A stretch of 64,000 nt of DNA from an uncultured Bacilli bacterium (GTDB lineage Bacteria > Bacillota_I > Bacilli_A > RF39 > UBA660), in NCBI GenBank assembly GCA_910587065.1, contig CAJUMA010000003.1, forward strand, positions 14,872-78,871, in the 5' to 3' direction. Of the stretch, positions 16,964 through 24,891 are shown one piece after another. Below the pieces are notes generated by a model. It was not told where the DNA came from. It saw nothing but the letters and a program-made list of their open reading frames with translations, and searched no databases. A program made the translations under genes and the position numbers. Within the stretch, counting starts at the first letter, position 1. Each line of letters opens with the position of its first letter.

Positions 16964-17049
16964 CAAAAATGTTATGTCATCCATAATTAAATGATATTTT
17001 CTAATTTATAAGCTTAATTGTATTATTATCTTAAAGGTGAGGTAATAAT

Positions 17050-17331
17050 ATGTTAGTATATCAATTAAAATTATTAGAACTAGGTGAATGTTTAGAACCT
17101 GTTTTTAAAACAAAAGAAAATGCTCAATGTTTTAAAGAGAAATACAAAACAAGAAACATTATCATAAAAGAAAGATATTTAGAAAATATTAAAGATGATC
17201 TGGTTTATCGAATTAAAACTTTAGAAAGCGACGGTTACACTTTAGAAGAAGAAGTGTTTTCAAGCATAGCTGAAGCTTCAAAATTTTTAAAAAATGAACA
17301 TCAAAGCATAGTCGAAAGTAGGCTATATTGA
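17050..17331 (+). CDS. Small soluble protein, unknown (93 aa)
   Basis: Starts behind AAAGGTGAGG. Mixed alpha/beta composition, basic N-terminal half and acidic C-terminal half (SDGYTLEEEVFSSIAEASKF). No motif recognised. Its TGA stop overlaps the ATG of the following gene, so they form a two-gene translationally coupled unit, followed by ppaC 45 nt later. Confidence 0.6.
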   Translation: MLVYQLKLLELGECLEPVFKTKENAQCFKEKYKTRNIIIKERYLENIKDDLVYRIKTLESDGYTLEEEVFSSIAEASKFLKNEHQSIVESRLY

Positions 17332-17813
17332 TGAGAAGTGTTTACACTATAAATTCCTTAGAAGAAATGAATCCAAACAAAAGGAATATTGTAATAGTTA
17401 AAAATGCTTCAGAAATTCAAAAGCTTAAAAGTTTAGAAGAGTATTACCATTTCTGTATTAGATTAGTTATCAATCATGTTGATGAAGAACTAGTAGATTT
17501 GTTAATAAGTCTAAATATGGCTTTTGAAATCGTCTTAAGAAATAATGATTTAAATGAAAGAGAGATGTCTCTTTTACATCGTTTTAAAGAGAGTACGAAT
17601 AATAAAGTATATTTAGCTTACGATATTGATGATTCAAGTCAATTTGATCGCGTATTAATGACTTATTATATCAATCAATATGGCATAATTGGTCTTTTAA
17701 ATACACAAGATAAACATATGTATAATGAATGGGCAATGGAAATTGCCAAATATACTAAAAAACAAAATGTAAAGAAATTAAATAGAGCTTATATTGGTAC
17801 AAAAGATAGTTAA
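17331..17813 (+). CDS. Soluble protein, unknown (about 160 aa)
   Basis: ATG at 17331 overlaps the upstream TGA (TGATGA). A TTG one codon earlier is also open. Alternating beta strands and helices (NIVIVKNASEIQKL, CIRLVINHVDEELVDLLISL, VYLAYDIDD) suggest a small Rossmann- or TIM-like fold, but no catalytic motif is visible. Coupled to the 93-aa gene. I do not recognise it. Confidence 0.6.
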   Translation: MRSVYTINSLEEMNPNKRNIVIVKNASEIQKLKSLEEYYHFCIRLVINHVDEELVDLLISLNMAFEIVLRNNDLNEREMSLLHRFKESTNNKVYLAYDIDDSSQFDRVLMTYYINQYGIIGLLNTQDKHMYNEWAMEIAKYTKKQNVKKLNRAYIGTKDS

Positions 17814-17858
17814 AAAACTATTTTTTTGTGTTATAATGCTTATAATGAGGTGAGGGGT

Positions 17859-19481
17859 ATGAATAAGATATATATATTTGGGCATAAAAACCCTGATGCT
17901 GATTCAGTATGTAGTTCCATTACTTTATCCAATTTAAAGAATAAACTTGGAATGAATACTGAACCAAGAATATTAAGTCCAATTAATAAGGAAACAGAAT
18001 ATATCTTAAATAGATTTAATATTAGTGTCCCAGAATATTTAAATGATGTTCGTGTTCAAATTAAAGATGTTAATTATCACAAAGATTATATAATTAATGA
18101 AAATGAGTCAATCTACGAAGCATTTAAGAAAATGAACGATAATGCAATAACAGGTTTACCATTAGTCGATGATGCTGACAATTTTAAAGGTTATGTTTCC
18201 TTAAAAGAAGTAGCATCTGAAATGATTTATAATGAAAATTTATTTATAGATACAACTTTTGATAATATCGCGAGCATTTTAGAAACTAAAGATTATATAA
18301 AGTTTGATAATCAAATAACTGGTTATGCTCATGCCGCAACGTTTGATGATGAAACTTTTATTAAAGATATTGAATTAGATGAAAAATCAATTGTTATAGT
18401 AGGCGACCGTGAAACTATTATTAAACATGCCATTAATTTAAATGTTAAATTAATAATAATGGTCAAGGGTAAAAAACTCACAGAAGAGTTAGAAAAAGAA
18501 GCTAGAAAACATAAAATCAATGTCATTATGACAAATAAATCATCTTTCAAAATAGCTCGTGTTCTATGTCTTACAAATCCCATAAAATCTATTAAAAGAG
18601 GCACTGATACAGTAACATTTACTATAGATGATTATTTGACAGATTTCAATGAAGAAACTAATAAACTTAAACACACTAACTATCCAATATTAAATAGTCG
18701 TGGAAAATGTTTAGGTATGTTAAGAACAATAGATGCTCATGAAGTTACAAAGAAAAAAGTTATTTTAGTTGACCATAATATGCGAGCTCAATCCGTTGAT
18801 GGACTTGAAGAAGCTGAAATACTTGAAATAACTGATCACCATAATATTGGAGATATAAATACATCATCTCCCATAAATTTCCGTAATATGGCAGTTGGAG
18901 CAGTAAATACAATCATTTATTATTTATATCGTGAAAACAATGTTAAGATCGATAAAACAATGGCCTCCTTAATGTTAAGTGGAATAATCTCGGATACATT
19001 ATTATTGCAAAGCCCAACAACAACAGAAAAAGATCGTTTAGTGGCAAAGGACCTTGCACATATTGCTAAACTTGACTTAAATACTTATGGTTTAGAATTA
19101 TTAAGTAGTGGAGTATCTATTGAAGGTTTAACAGCAAATGATATATTGTTTAAAGACTTTAAGATATATAAAGTAGGAAATTATAATATGTCTATTGCTC
19201 AAGTATTTACAACAGATTTTAAATATTTTGAACCAAGAGTTAAAGAAATAGTCGAAGAATTAAATCGTGTTTCAAAAAATCATGATTATAAATCATGTGT
19301 TCTATTTGTAACAAACTTCTTAACTAATAATTCTTATGTCTTATTTTCCGATAATTCTAAGAAAATATTAGAACTTGCTTATGGTCTTGATAATATCCAA
19401 AATGGAGATATATTAAAAGGAGTAGTATCACGTAAAAAACAAATGGTACCATATATTATGAGTGCTATTGAACATAATTAA
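17859..19481 (+). CDS. ppaC: Manganese-dependent inorganic pyrophosphatase with regulatory CBS/DRTGG insert
   Basis: Family II (DHH) pyrophosphatase: hydrolyses PPi to two Pi, pulling biosynthetic reactions forward. N-terminal DHH motifs HKNPDADSVCSS, then VDHN and TDHHNIGD. The C-terminal DHHA2 domain starts near the SPTTTEKDR segment. Between residues about 70 and 300 lies the regulatory insert: a CBS motif (ITGLPLVDDADNFKGYVS), a DRTGG-like segment (SIVIVGDRETIIKHAI) and a second CBS. 540 aa, right for the CBS-containing class, which is regulated by adenine nucleotides. ATG 17859 follows GAGGTGAGGGG. An in-frame upstream extension has no ribosome site. Confidence 0.95.
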   Translation: MNKIYIFGHKNPDADSVCSSITLSNLKNKLGMNTEPRILSPINKETEYILNRFNISVPEYLNDVRVQIKDVNYHKDYIINENESIYEAFKKMNDNAITGLPLVDDADNFKGYVSLKEVASEMIYNENLFIDTTFDNIASILETKDYIKFDNQITGYAHAATFDDETFIKDIELDEKSIVIVGDRETIIKHAINLNVKLIIMVKGKKLTEELEKEARKHKINVIMTNKSSFKIARVLCLTNPIKSIKRGTDTVTFTIDDYLTDFNEETNKLKHTNYPILNSRGKCLGMLRTIDAHEVTKKKVILVDHNMRAQSVDGLEEAEILEITDHHNIGDINTSSPINFRNMAVGAVNTIIYYLYRENNVKIDKTMASLMLSGIISDTLLLQSPTTTEKDRLVAKDLAHIAKLDLNTYGLELLSSGVSIEGLTANDILFKDFKIYKVGNYNMSIAQVFTTDFKYFEPRVKEIVEELNRVSKNHDYKSCVLFVTNFLTNNSYVLFSDNSKKILELAYGLDNIQNGDILKGVVSRKKQMVPYIMSAIEHN

Positions 19482-19499
19482 GAGGACTTTCCTCTTTTT
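19480..19499 (+). terminator. Terminator of ppaC
   Basis: AAGAGGA (19480-19486), loop CTT and TCCTCTT (19490-19496), followed by T residues, directly overlapping the ppaC stop. Confidence 0.8.
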
Positions 19500-19570
19500 C
19501 TTTACAGAAATTGTTAAATAAAATATAAAAAATGCTCATATATGATAAAATAGAGATAGGAGTGAAATAT

Positions 19571-20254
19571 ATGATTCAGGGAGAACTATTAAAAAAATAT
19601 CGGGAACAAAATAATTTAACAATTAAAGATTTATCAAAATTAATGCATGTTTCCAAAAATGTTATATCATTATGGGAAGATGGAACAAAAATTCCTAGGG
19701 AGGATGACATAATTTTCTTATGTTCACTTTATGGAATAGATCGAATTGATATAATGAAGAGTGAAAAGAAAGTACGCACTTCAAAATTTAAGCTAAATGA
19801 TAAAAGATATAGAAATATTCTTGTAACCATAGTATTACTTATCTTTTCTATAGTATTAGGCATAATATTAAAGAGTATCTTAGTTTCTGTTATTCTTTCT
19901 TTTTCTATAATAACAGTTTATAATTCCTTATACTATATAAAAGATGAAAGAGATTTTTCATCACATCAAAAAGGGCCTAAAAGTTTACTAGGGATAACCT
20001 TAAAAAACAAAGAAAAAGGCGAACTAGTAAAATATTATTCTATTGAATCAATAACAGTTGCATCACTTTATCTGTTGTTAAGTCTTATTGCTTATGAATT
20101 GAATATTGAACCACTTATAATAAAAGTAGTAATATTTGAGTCGGAAATACCAAATATGTTGTTTATTTGGGGTTCCTTATTTATTTTGCTATCTGGATTA
20201 ATACTAATAGTCGAAATCATATTTGGTTCAATTTTATTAAAAAAAGAAGGGTAA
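19571..20254 (+). CDS. XRE-family regulator with membrane domain
   Basis: About 227 aa. XRE helix-turn-helix at residues about 7-60 (LLKKYREQNNLTIKDLSKLM, NVISLWEDGTKIP), then four or five hydrophobic helices (ILVTIVLLIFSIVLGIIL, ILVSVILSFSIITVY, SLYLLLSLIAYEL, MLFIWGSLFILLSGLILIV). ATG 19571 is chosen because AGATAGGAG precedes it. It heads a three-gene run of membrane proteins (20261, 20614), so it may regulate them. The signal is unknown. Confidence 0.75.
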   Translation: MIQGELLKKYREQNNLTIKDLSKLMHVSKNVISLWEDGTKIPREDDIIFLCSLYGIDRIDIMKSEKKVRTSKFKLNDKRYRNILVTIVLLIFSIVLGIILKSILVSVILSFSIITVYNSLYYIKDERDFSSHQKGPKSLLGITLKNKEKGELVKYYSIESITVASLYLLLSLIAYELNIEPLIIKVVIFESEIPNMLFIWGSLFILLSGLILIVEIIFGSILLKKEG

Positions 20255-20260
20255 GTATTT

Positions 20261-20617
20261 ATGAATGAAGAGGATAATGTATTAAATAAAACTGTTTTGG
20301 ATGCTGGTATAGCTAAACCAATTAGTGTAACAAAAGAAGAAGCTATATCTTTAGCTCAACAAGCAGAGAAAATTGAAAAAAGTAAATTAAAGCAAAATGA
20401 TACAAACAAAAGTGTTGCAGTTCCTATACCAATAACAAAAGAAGAATTAGATGAAAATCGTGTTAATGAAATAAATGATCTAATGAAAAATGATTATGTA
20501 AAAATAGTTGAATCCCGTTATTCTAAGAAAACTTATATTATTTTAGTCGTAATTCTTATAATCGTAATCTCGATAATAGTATTAGAACTTCTTTATTTTG
20601 GGGGTAAAGTTTCATGA
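20261..20617 (+). CDS. Tail-anchored small membrane protein, unknown
   Basis: 118 aa. The first roughly 80 residues are soluble, with a repeated phrase PISVTKEEAI / PIPITKEELD, and one C-terminal membrane helix (YIILVVILIIVISIIVLELL). It has no signal peptide, so it is a bitopic, likely N-in protein. It overlaps the next gene by ATGA and is probably in the operon headed by the membrane XRE gene. Confidence 0.65.
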   Translation: MNEEDNVLNKTVLDAGIAKPISVTKEEAISLAQQAEKIEKSKLKQNDTNKSVAVPIPITKEELDENRVNEINDLMKNDYVKIVESRYSKKTYIILVVILIIVISIIVLELLYFGGKVS

Positions 20618-21738
20618 AAGATAAGGTAAAAAGTATTTTAAATGATGAAAAGAAGAAATCTCTTTTGATATTGATAATTGTAACTATTATCATAATCGCG
20701 ATAGTTATAACAATATTTTTAGTAGTTAAGCCTGATGCTAAAAAGAATTTTAATACTACTACAACAAAAACTACGACTACTAAAGAAAAAGATTTGTTTA
20801 GAGGATTTGATACTAAAGAATTTAATTATACAGATTCCTCTATAAAGGTGACTTACGATTTAAAAAGTAAACATGAGTTTATTTATGCAAATGGGGAAGA
20901 TAAAAAAACTATTTATACAAACGATACTAAAAATGAATATTATTATGAATTAAATTTAGATAATGGAGCAATACTTTTTAAAGAACAAAAGTATAATTCT
21001 AATTTAAATGCATATGAATTTACTGGTAAGAATTATAAATTTACAGGGGAAGCTAATATTACTGATTATTTAGTAGTTTCAACTTGTGAAAATGATTCTT
21101 ATTCAATTATAGCTAAAGACCAAAAAAATAATGTATACGTATTTAAAAATCCAGATAAAGAATTCAATATTACTTATATTATAAATAATCTAAATAAAAC
21201 TAAGCTAATCTCGAAAGCAAGTAAGATTGGCTATTATAATTATAATAATTATCCTTACAAAGAATGTAATGAGTATGATTTAATCTATCTTGATACGAGT
21301 AATAATATTAGATACTTATCTGGAAAAAATGCCTTATTCTTTGATGAAGCCTACTACCGTTACATTGGTTCATCTGAATTAGGAAATATTATCTATGTAC
21401 TAAAAGATGGTTTAATGCAATATGAAGATAATTCAAAGAATTTAAATGATGGCAACCATAATATCAATTATATGGGGAGTTTCTATGTTTCTGAAAACAA
21501 TACGGATATTATATATATAATTGGAACTGATGGGTATATTTATAAGATAGAAAATTTTAGTTCATCATCAAGTACAATTTTAAAGAAATTAAAAGAAACA
21601 CGACTAAAAAAAATAGGTACTAAAATTATCACTGATAATAACAATTATGCTACAGATAAGACAATGATTAAAGTAGAATTTGAAACAGGAGAGATATTTG
21701 AATTCCCAGTTGTTAAGGAATTTGAACTATTGAAATAG
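20614..21738 (+). CDS. Surface protein with N-terminal membrane anchor and Thr-rich linker
   Basis: 374 aa. One helix at about residues 16-36 (SLLILIIVTIIIIAIVITIF), a Thr-rich linker (TTTTKTTTTK), then about 310 residues of repeated beta strands with Tyr/Asn/Asp (DLIYLDTSNNIRYLSG, DIIYIIGTDGYIYKIENF), which suggests a beta-propeller-like exposed domain. Its layout resembles the protein at 37590. Start coupled to the upstream stop (ATGA). Function unknown. Confidence 0.65.
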   Translation: MKDKVKSILNDEKKKSLLILIIVTIIIIAIVITIFLVVKPDAKKNFNTTTTKTTTTKEKDLFRGFDTKEFNYTDSSIKVTYDLKSKHEFIYANGEDKKTIYTNDTKNEYYYELNLDNGAILFKEQKYNSNLNAYEFTGKNYKFTGEANITDYLVVSTCENDSYSIIAKDQKNNVYVFKNPDKEFNITYIINNLNKTKLISKASKIGYYNYNNYPYKECNEYDLIYLDTSNNIRYLSGKNALFFDEAYYRYIGSSELGNIIYVLKDGLMQYEDNSKNLNDGNHNINYMGSFYVSENNTDIIYIIGTDGYIYKIENFSSSSSTILKKLKETRLKKIGTKIITDNNNYATDKTMIKVEFETGEIFEFPVVKEFELLK

Positions 21739-21748
21739 ACTGACCGAT

Positions 21749-21777
21749 TTGCATTATTTAAAAAAATATGCTATAAT
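21749..21777 (+). promoter_or_regulatory. Promoter for the 21.8-22.3 kb transcript
   Basis: TTGCAT (21749-21754), 17-nt spacer, TATAAT (21772-21777). This predicts transcription from about 21784 and places the first downstream terminator at 22309. Confidence 0.6.
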
Positions 21778-21798
21778 TCTTTACATGTGTGGTGCATT

Positions 21799-21915
21799 AT
21801 GCTAGTCATTATACTATTTGAAGGTGGGGCTAAAAATCTACCAATTGTACAAATGACACTTCTTATGCTTGCTTCTTCTGCCCAAGTTGGGGCGGGTATA
21901 GGATTTAAGATTTAA
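21799..21915 (+). CDS. Possible 38-aa hydrophobic peptide
   Basis: ATG at 21799 to TAA 21913-21915 encodes a short peptide with a hydrophobic central stretch (VQMTLLMLASSAQVGAGI). Only a weak GGTG precedes it. It may be a real small membrane peptide, a leftover of a transporter gene, or chance within a structured RNA. Confidence 0.25.
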   Translation: MLVIILFEGGAKNLPIVQMTLLMLASSAQVGAGIGFKI

Positions 21916-22269
21916 GGATAAACTATAATGGCATATAGTTGACAATTTCCTTTTATCAAGTCACTTATACAGGATAGTAAAATAACGTACATGATGTGAG
22001 TGGTTACCAGGGATTATACGAAATCAACTTATATGAAATGGTAATTGCAAAAGCATATAAGAATAGTCACTATTGTTAGGGAAAACCTCTAGCGTGTATA
22101 TATTATAAGTATTGGGGTGCGGACTAAGTGGTAATCGAGTAGTTAGATCGGCAACGACTAACTAAAGCTTTTAAATCGAAAGAGCACAAGGGTAACTGAG
22201 TGTAAGCTTTAGAGAAATTCAACTCGACCAAAGCCGTAAAATTGATTTATAATATACCATACAAGATTG

Positions 22270-22309
22270 ACTTTAATTCGGGGAAAGAAGCCGATTAAAG
22301 TTTTTTTTT
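22270..22309 (+). terminator. Terminator of the structured RNA
   Basis: ACTTTAATTCGG (22270-22281) pairs with CCGATTAAAGT (22291-22301), 11 bp with one bulged T, followed by nine T residues. Confidence 0.85.
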
Positions 22310-22497
22310 GGAATAAAATGAAAAAATAGATATTTGTCTATTTTAATGATGTAAGCTCTTTTAGTTTTATTTTGACAATTGCAATCATTATGTTGATGAT
22401 TATCAAATACACCAGCAGCTTGCACCGTAAGAAAACTGATAGTCGCAACAATAAAACAAAATGTTATCAAAATAATCTTTTTTTCATATAGCCTTCT
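22273..22497 (-). pseudogene. Small secreted His/Cys peptide gene with broken start
   Basis: On the minus strand AGAAGG (22502-22507) is followed at the right distance by ATG (22497-22495) and a run of seven A. In that frame the peptide stops at once. Adding one A gives a signal peptide (IILITFCFIVATISFLTVQA) and a short mature part with NHQHNDCNCQNKTKR. The open frame without the indel can only start at an upstream TTG with no ribosome site. A minus-strand terminator lies inside the apparent 3' end (22322-22344), so the last roughly 25 codons are doubtful. Phase-variable or decayed. Confidence 0.45.
22321..22344 (-). terminator. Minus-strand terminator facing the structured RNA
   Basis: Read on the minus strand: AAAATAGA, loop CAAATA, TCTATTTT followed by more T. 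It ends the small-peptide transcript just before it would run antisense into the structured RNA. Confidence 0.6.
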
Positions 22498-22567
22498 TTT
22501 TGCAGTGTCATTATAAATAATTATTCTCAACAAGGAAAATATAAAAGTCTTTTATTTTAATCATTAA

Positions 22568-22596
22568 TTTACTAAAATTTGCATACATGTTATAAT
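22568..22596 (+). promoter_or_regulatory. Promoter of the membrane-protein/PAP2/SDR operon
   Basis: TTTACT (22568-22573), 17-nt spacer, TATAAT (22591-22596), 19 bases before the ATG at 22615. Confidence 0.6.
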
Positions 22597-22614
22597 ATAA
22601 AATATGGTGATGCT

Positions 22615-23136
22615 ATGAAAAGGAAAAACAACTTTATTATTACAATATTTATTCTTACCTTCATATTATCAATATGTTTTAGTACTGTATCTAACATAAT
22701 GGCAGCTTCTTTTAATGATATTGTATTGTTTATCATAATGGTTTCTGTAATATCTCTTGGTATTCTATTTGATGCTATTGGTACGGCGGGAATAACTGCA
22801 AAAGAAGCAACGTTTCATTCCATGTCATCAGCAAAAGTAAAGGGCGCAAAAGAAGCATTAACTTTAATAAAAAGTGGAAGTAAAATATCTTCTATTTGTA
22901 ATGATGTAATTGGTGATGTTTGTGGAATTGTCTCTGGAGGATTAGGAGCAGTACTTGCTATTTCTCTTTCTACAAAGTTTAATATAAACAATACGATTAT
23001 ATCAGTTGTTTTATCAGCCTTCATTTCTTCATTTACTGTGGGTGGAAAAGCAATTATGAAAAATATAGCAATGAAGAAAGCCGATCAAATAATACATACT
23101 GTTGGAAAAATAAAACATTTATTAAGGATAAAATAA
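22615..23136 (+). CDS. Conserved membrane protein of the CorB/DUF21-like annotated type
   Basis: About 173 aa. Two N-terminal membrane helices (about residues 7-28 and 36-60), a central soluble stretch with EATFHSMSSAKVKGAKEAL and SSICNDVIGDVCGIVSGG, then two further hydrophobic segments. The FHSMSS..VKGAKEA and NDVIGD..GIVSG phrases recur in Firmicutes proteins often labelled Mg/Co transporter CorB-like. I rely on memory for that label, and transport is not shown. ATG 22615 is preceded by GGTGAT. First gene of a tight operon with the PAP2 phosphatase. Confidence 0.65.
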   Translation: MKRKNNFIITIFILTFILSICFSTVSNIMAASFNDIVLFIIMVSVISLGILFDAIGTAGITAKEATFHSMSSAKVKGAKEALTLIKSGSKISSICNDVIGDVCGIVSGGLGAVLAISLSTKFNINNTIISVVLSAFISSFTVGGKAIMKNIAMKKADQIIHTVGKIKHLLRIK

Positions 23137-23137
23137 T

Positions 23138-23725
23138 ATGAATAAAAAAATAACTGCTAGTTTGTTGTTCATTATGGGATTAATTCTTGGCTTGTTAGCA
23201 AAATTTAATTATACTACTGGGCTAGATTCGTTTATTTACAATTTTCTTATTTATTTTAAAAGTCCAATGGTTACAACATTTTTTAAAATTGTAACTAATT
23301 TAGGAAGTACATGGTTTATTATCTTACTTAATTTAGTTATAATAGTTTCATATCTTATCTTAAAAAGAAAAGAGATTTTAATAGTACCTATTAATTCTTG
23401 TTTAAGTGTTATTTTTAATAATATATTAAAAATAATAATAAGAAGACCTCGTCCCGATGTTTTAAGACTTATTAAAGAAAGAAATTTTTCTTATCCATCA
23501 GGGCATGCAATGATTTCCTTTCTTTTTTATATAACAGTTATATCTTTAATTAATAAAAGTAGTATTAAATATAAAAAAATCATAAATGGTTTTATTACGG
23601 CAATAATAATAATGATAGGTCTTTCACGTGTCTACTTGGGTGTTCATCATATAACAGATATAATAGGTGGGTATTTGATAAGTACAAGTATTCTAATAAT
23701 AACATTAAAAGGAGAATCTAAATGA
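23138..23725 (+). CDS. PAP2-family membrane phosphatase
   Basis: 195 aa, about five membrane helices. The three PAP2 signature motifs are visible: KIIIRRPRP (98-106), YPSGHAM (119-125) and SRVYLGVHHITD (163-174), with catalytic His in PSGH and in the third motif. The family removes phosphate from lipid phosphates such as undecaprenyl pyrophosphate or phosphatidylglycerol phosphate at the membrane outer face. The substrate here is not determined. Begins 1 nt after the upstream stop and overlaps the SDR gene by ATGA. Confidence 0.92.
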   Translation: MNKKITASLLFIMGLILGLLAKFNYTTGLDSFIYNFLIYFKSPMVTTFFKIVTNLGSTWFIILLNLVIIVSYLILKRKEILIVPINSCLSVIFNNILKIIIRRPRPDVLRLIKERNFSYPSGHAMISFLFYITVISLINKSSIKYKKIINGFITAIIIMIGLSRVYLGVHHITDIIGGYLISTSILIITLKGESK

Positions 23726-24474
23726 AAGCATTAATAACAGGCGCAAGTAGCGGAATAGGCAAGGATATGGCTAAGTATTTAGCTTCTTTAGGCTATGATT
23801 TAATACTTGTTGGAAGAAGAAAAGAAAATTTATTATCTTTAAAAAAAGAATTAAATGTTAACGTAAAAGTAATGCCTTTAGATTTATCAGAATTTGATAA
23901 TGTTGAAGAACTGTATAATGAAGTAAAGAAGGACGATATTGATGTCCTAATAAATAATGCAGGCTTTGGTCTTTTTGGTGAATTTCATAAAACTGATATT
24001 GAAACAGAGATGAAAATGATTAATGTTAATATTAAACAGGTTCATTATCTAACTAAAATGTTTTTACGTGATTTTTATAAAAAAGATAGTGGCTACATCT
24101 TAAATGTAGCTTCATCCGCTGGATTTATGGCAGGACCCAAACTATCAACCTATTATGCCACTAAGAATTATGTTTTAAGGATAAGTGAAGCTCTATACGA
24201 GGAATTAAGAAGAAATAAAAGTAATGTTCATATAAGTGTTTTGTGTCCTGGGCCAGTTAATACGGAATTTAATAAAGTAGCTCACGGAGAATTTCATACA
24301 AAGTCAGCGTCAAGTGAATATGTAGCAAAGTATGCAATTGATAAAATGTTAAAAAATAAGCTTCTTATTATTCCAACTTTAAAAATGAAGTTGGCAATAT
24401 TTTTAATAAGATTTGTCCCAACAAAACTTTTACTTAGAATCACTTATAATATTCAAGATAGGAAAACAAAATAA
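23722..24474 (+). CDS. Short-chain dehydrogenase/reductase (DltE-like)
   Basis: 250 aa classical SDR. NAD(P)-binding TGASSGIG (7-14), NNAG, catalytic Ser in VASSAG, YYATK with the Tyr/Lys pair, and the PGPV motif. RR at 33-34 after the second strand suggests NADP preference. The C-terminal half is basic and hydrophobic (LIIPTLKMKLAIFLIRFVPT), as in the DltE/YqjQ-like membrane-associated group. Substrate unknown. Translationally coupled to the PAP2 gene. Confidence 0.9.
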   Translation: MKALITGASSGIGKDMAKYLASLGYDLILVGRRKENLLSLKKELNVNVKVMPLDLSEFDNVEELYNEVKKDDIDVLINNAGFGLFGEFHKTDIETEMKMINVNIKQVHYLTKMFLRDFYKKDSGYILNVASSAGFMAGPKLSTYYATKNYVLRISEALYEELRRNKSNVHISVLCPGPVNTEFNKVAHGEFHTKSASSEYVAKYAIDKMLKNKLLIIPTLKMKLAIFLIRFVPTKLLLRITYNIQDRKTK

Positions 24475-24498
24475 AAGAGTTCTAAAACAAACTCTTTT
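24473..24498. terminator. Bidirectional terminator between convergent genes
   Basis: AAAAGAGTT (24473-24481), loop CTAAAACA, AACTCTTTT (24490-24498), with U-tracts possible on both strands. Confidence 0.8.
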
Positions 24499-24502
24499 AT
24501 TT

Positions 24503-24889
24503 TTATCTGCTTTTTTCTTTTTCTTGAGTATTTTTGCTAGCTTCTTCTTCGGCCTTTTTTTCTTCTTTTTTCTGAAGATAAGCCATCTTTTTTTCGATAA
24601 ACTCTGGTGTTTTGATATAAGCAAGTTCCGCTTCAGTTAATATTTCAATACGAAATGTTTGTCCATATTGTTCCTTCTTTTCTGGCTCCAACTCAGTAGT
24701 TAAATCAGAATACTCACGAACGAAAGTTTTTCCTTCTTGAAATAGAGGAGCATAGATAACTACAGGTGCTATTGGAAAAATATTAGTTCCAGTATATACT
24801 GGATTAACTGCTAATATTTCATAGATATTTTTCTCTACTAAATCACTACCTTTAAAATGCTTAACTATATCACCTTTTTTCAAAATCAT
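24503..24889 (-). CDS. DUF1653-like protein
   Basis: 128 aa. The N-terminal GDIVKHFKGSDLVEKNIYEI, VVIYAPLFQEGKTFVREYSD pattern matches the DUF1653 fold (ligand-binding beta barrel, function unknown). It is longer than usual because of an insertion and a charged, Lys/Glu-rich C-terminal tail (EEKKAEEEASKNTQEKEKSR). Start lies 2 nt after the stop of the slipin gene, so both are in one minus-strand operon. Confidence 0.7.
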   Translation of the reverse strand: MILKKGDIVKHFKGSDLVEKNIYEILAVNPVYTGTNIFPIAPVVIYAPLFQEGKTFVREYSDLTTELEPEKKEQYGQTFRIEILTEAELAYIKTPEFIEKKMAYLQKKEEKKAEEEASKNTQEKEKSR

Positions 24890-24891
24890 GT

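Larger units (their letters stand above)
21784..22309 (+). ncRNA. Putative large structured RNA (about 525 nt), family not recognised
   Basis: There is no convincing long gene between 21739 and 22273, but strong RNA pairing is present. TATATTATAA (22099-22108) pairs with TTATAATATA (22247-22256), enclosing TCGAGT (22135-22140)/ACTCGA (22222-22227), AGTTAG (22141-22146)/CTAACT (22158-22163) and AAAGCTT (22164-22170)/AAGCTTT (22204-22210). A further hairpin is CTTATATG (22028-22035)/CATATAAG (22054-22061). The block has a consensus-like promoter at 21749 and a terminator at 22270-22309. An internal TTGACA at 21939-21944 offers a shorter 5' end. I found no RNase P, tmRNA, SRP or T-box signature. 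Confidence 0.55.

Noticed and set aside
20261..20617. Toxin-antitoxin pair with 19571
   Set aside because: The protein is tail-anchored and 118 aa, with no toxin motif. The HTH gene is itself a membrane protein. Gene coupling with a surface protein fits better.
20761..20800. ACT/ACA triplet repeats as a microsatellite
   Set aside because: They encode the Thr-rich linker of a surface protein, as also seen at 2154-3233.
21784..22309. T-box or other riboswitch
   Set aside because: No AGGGTGG-type T-box and no gene directly downstream on the same strand. The transcript ends at a terminator facing a minus-strand gene.
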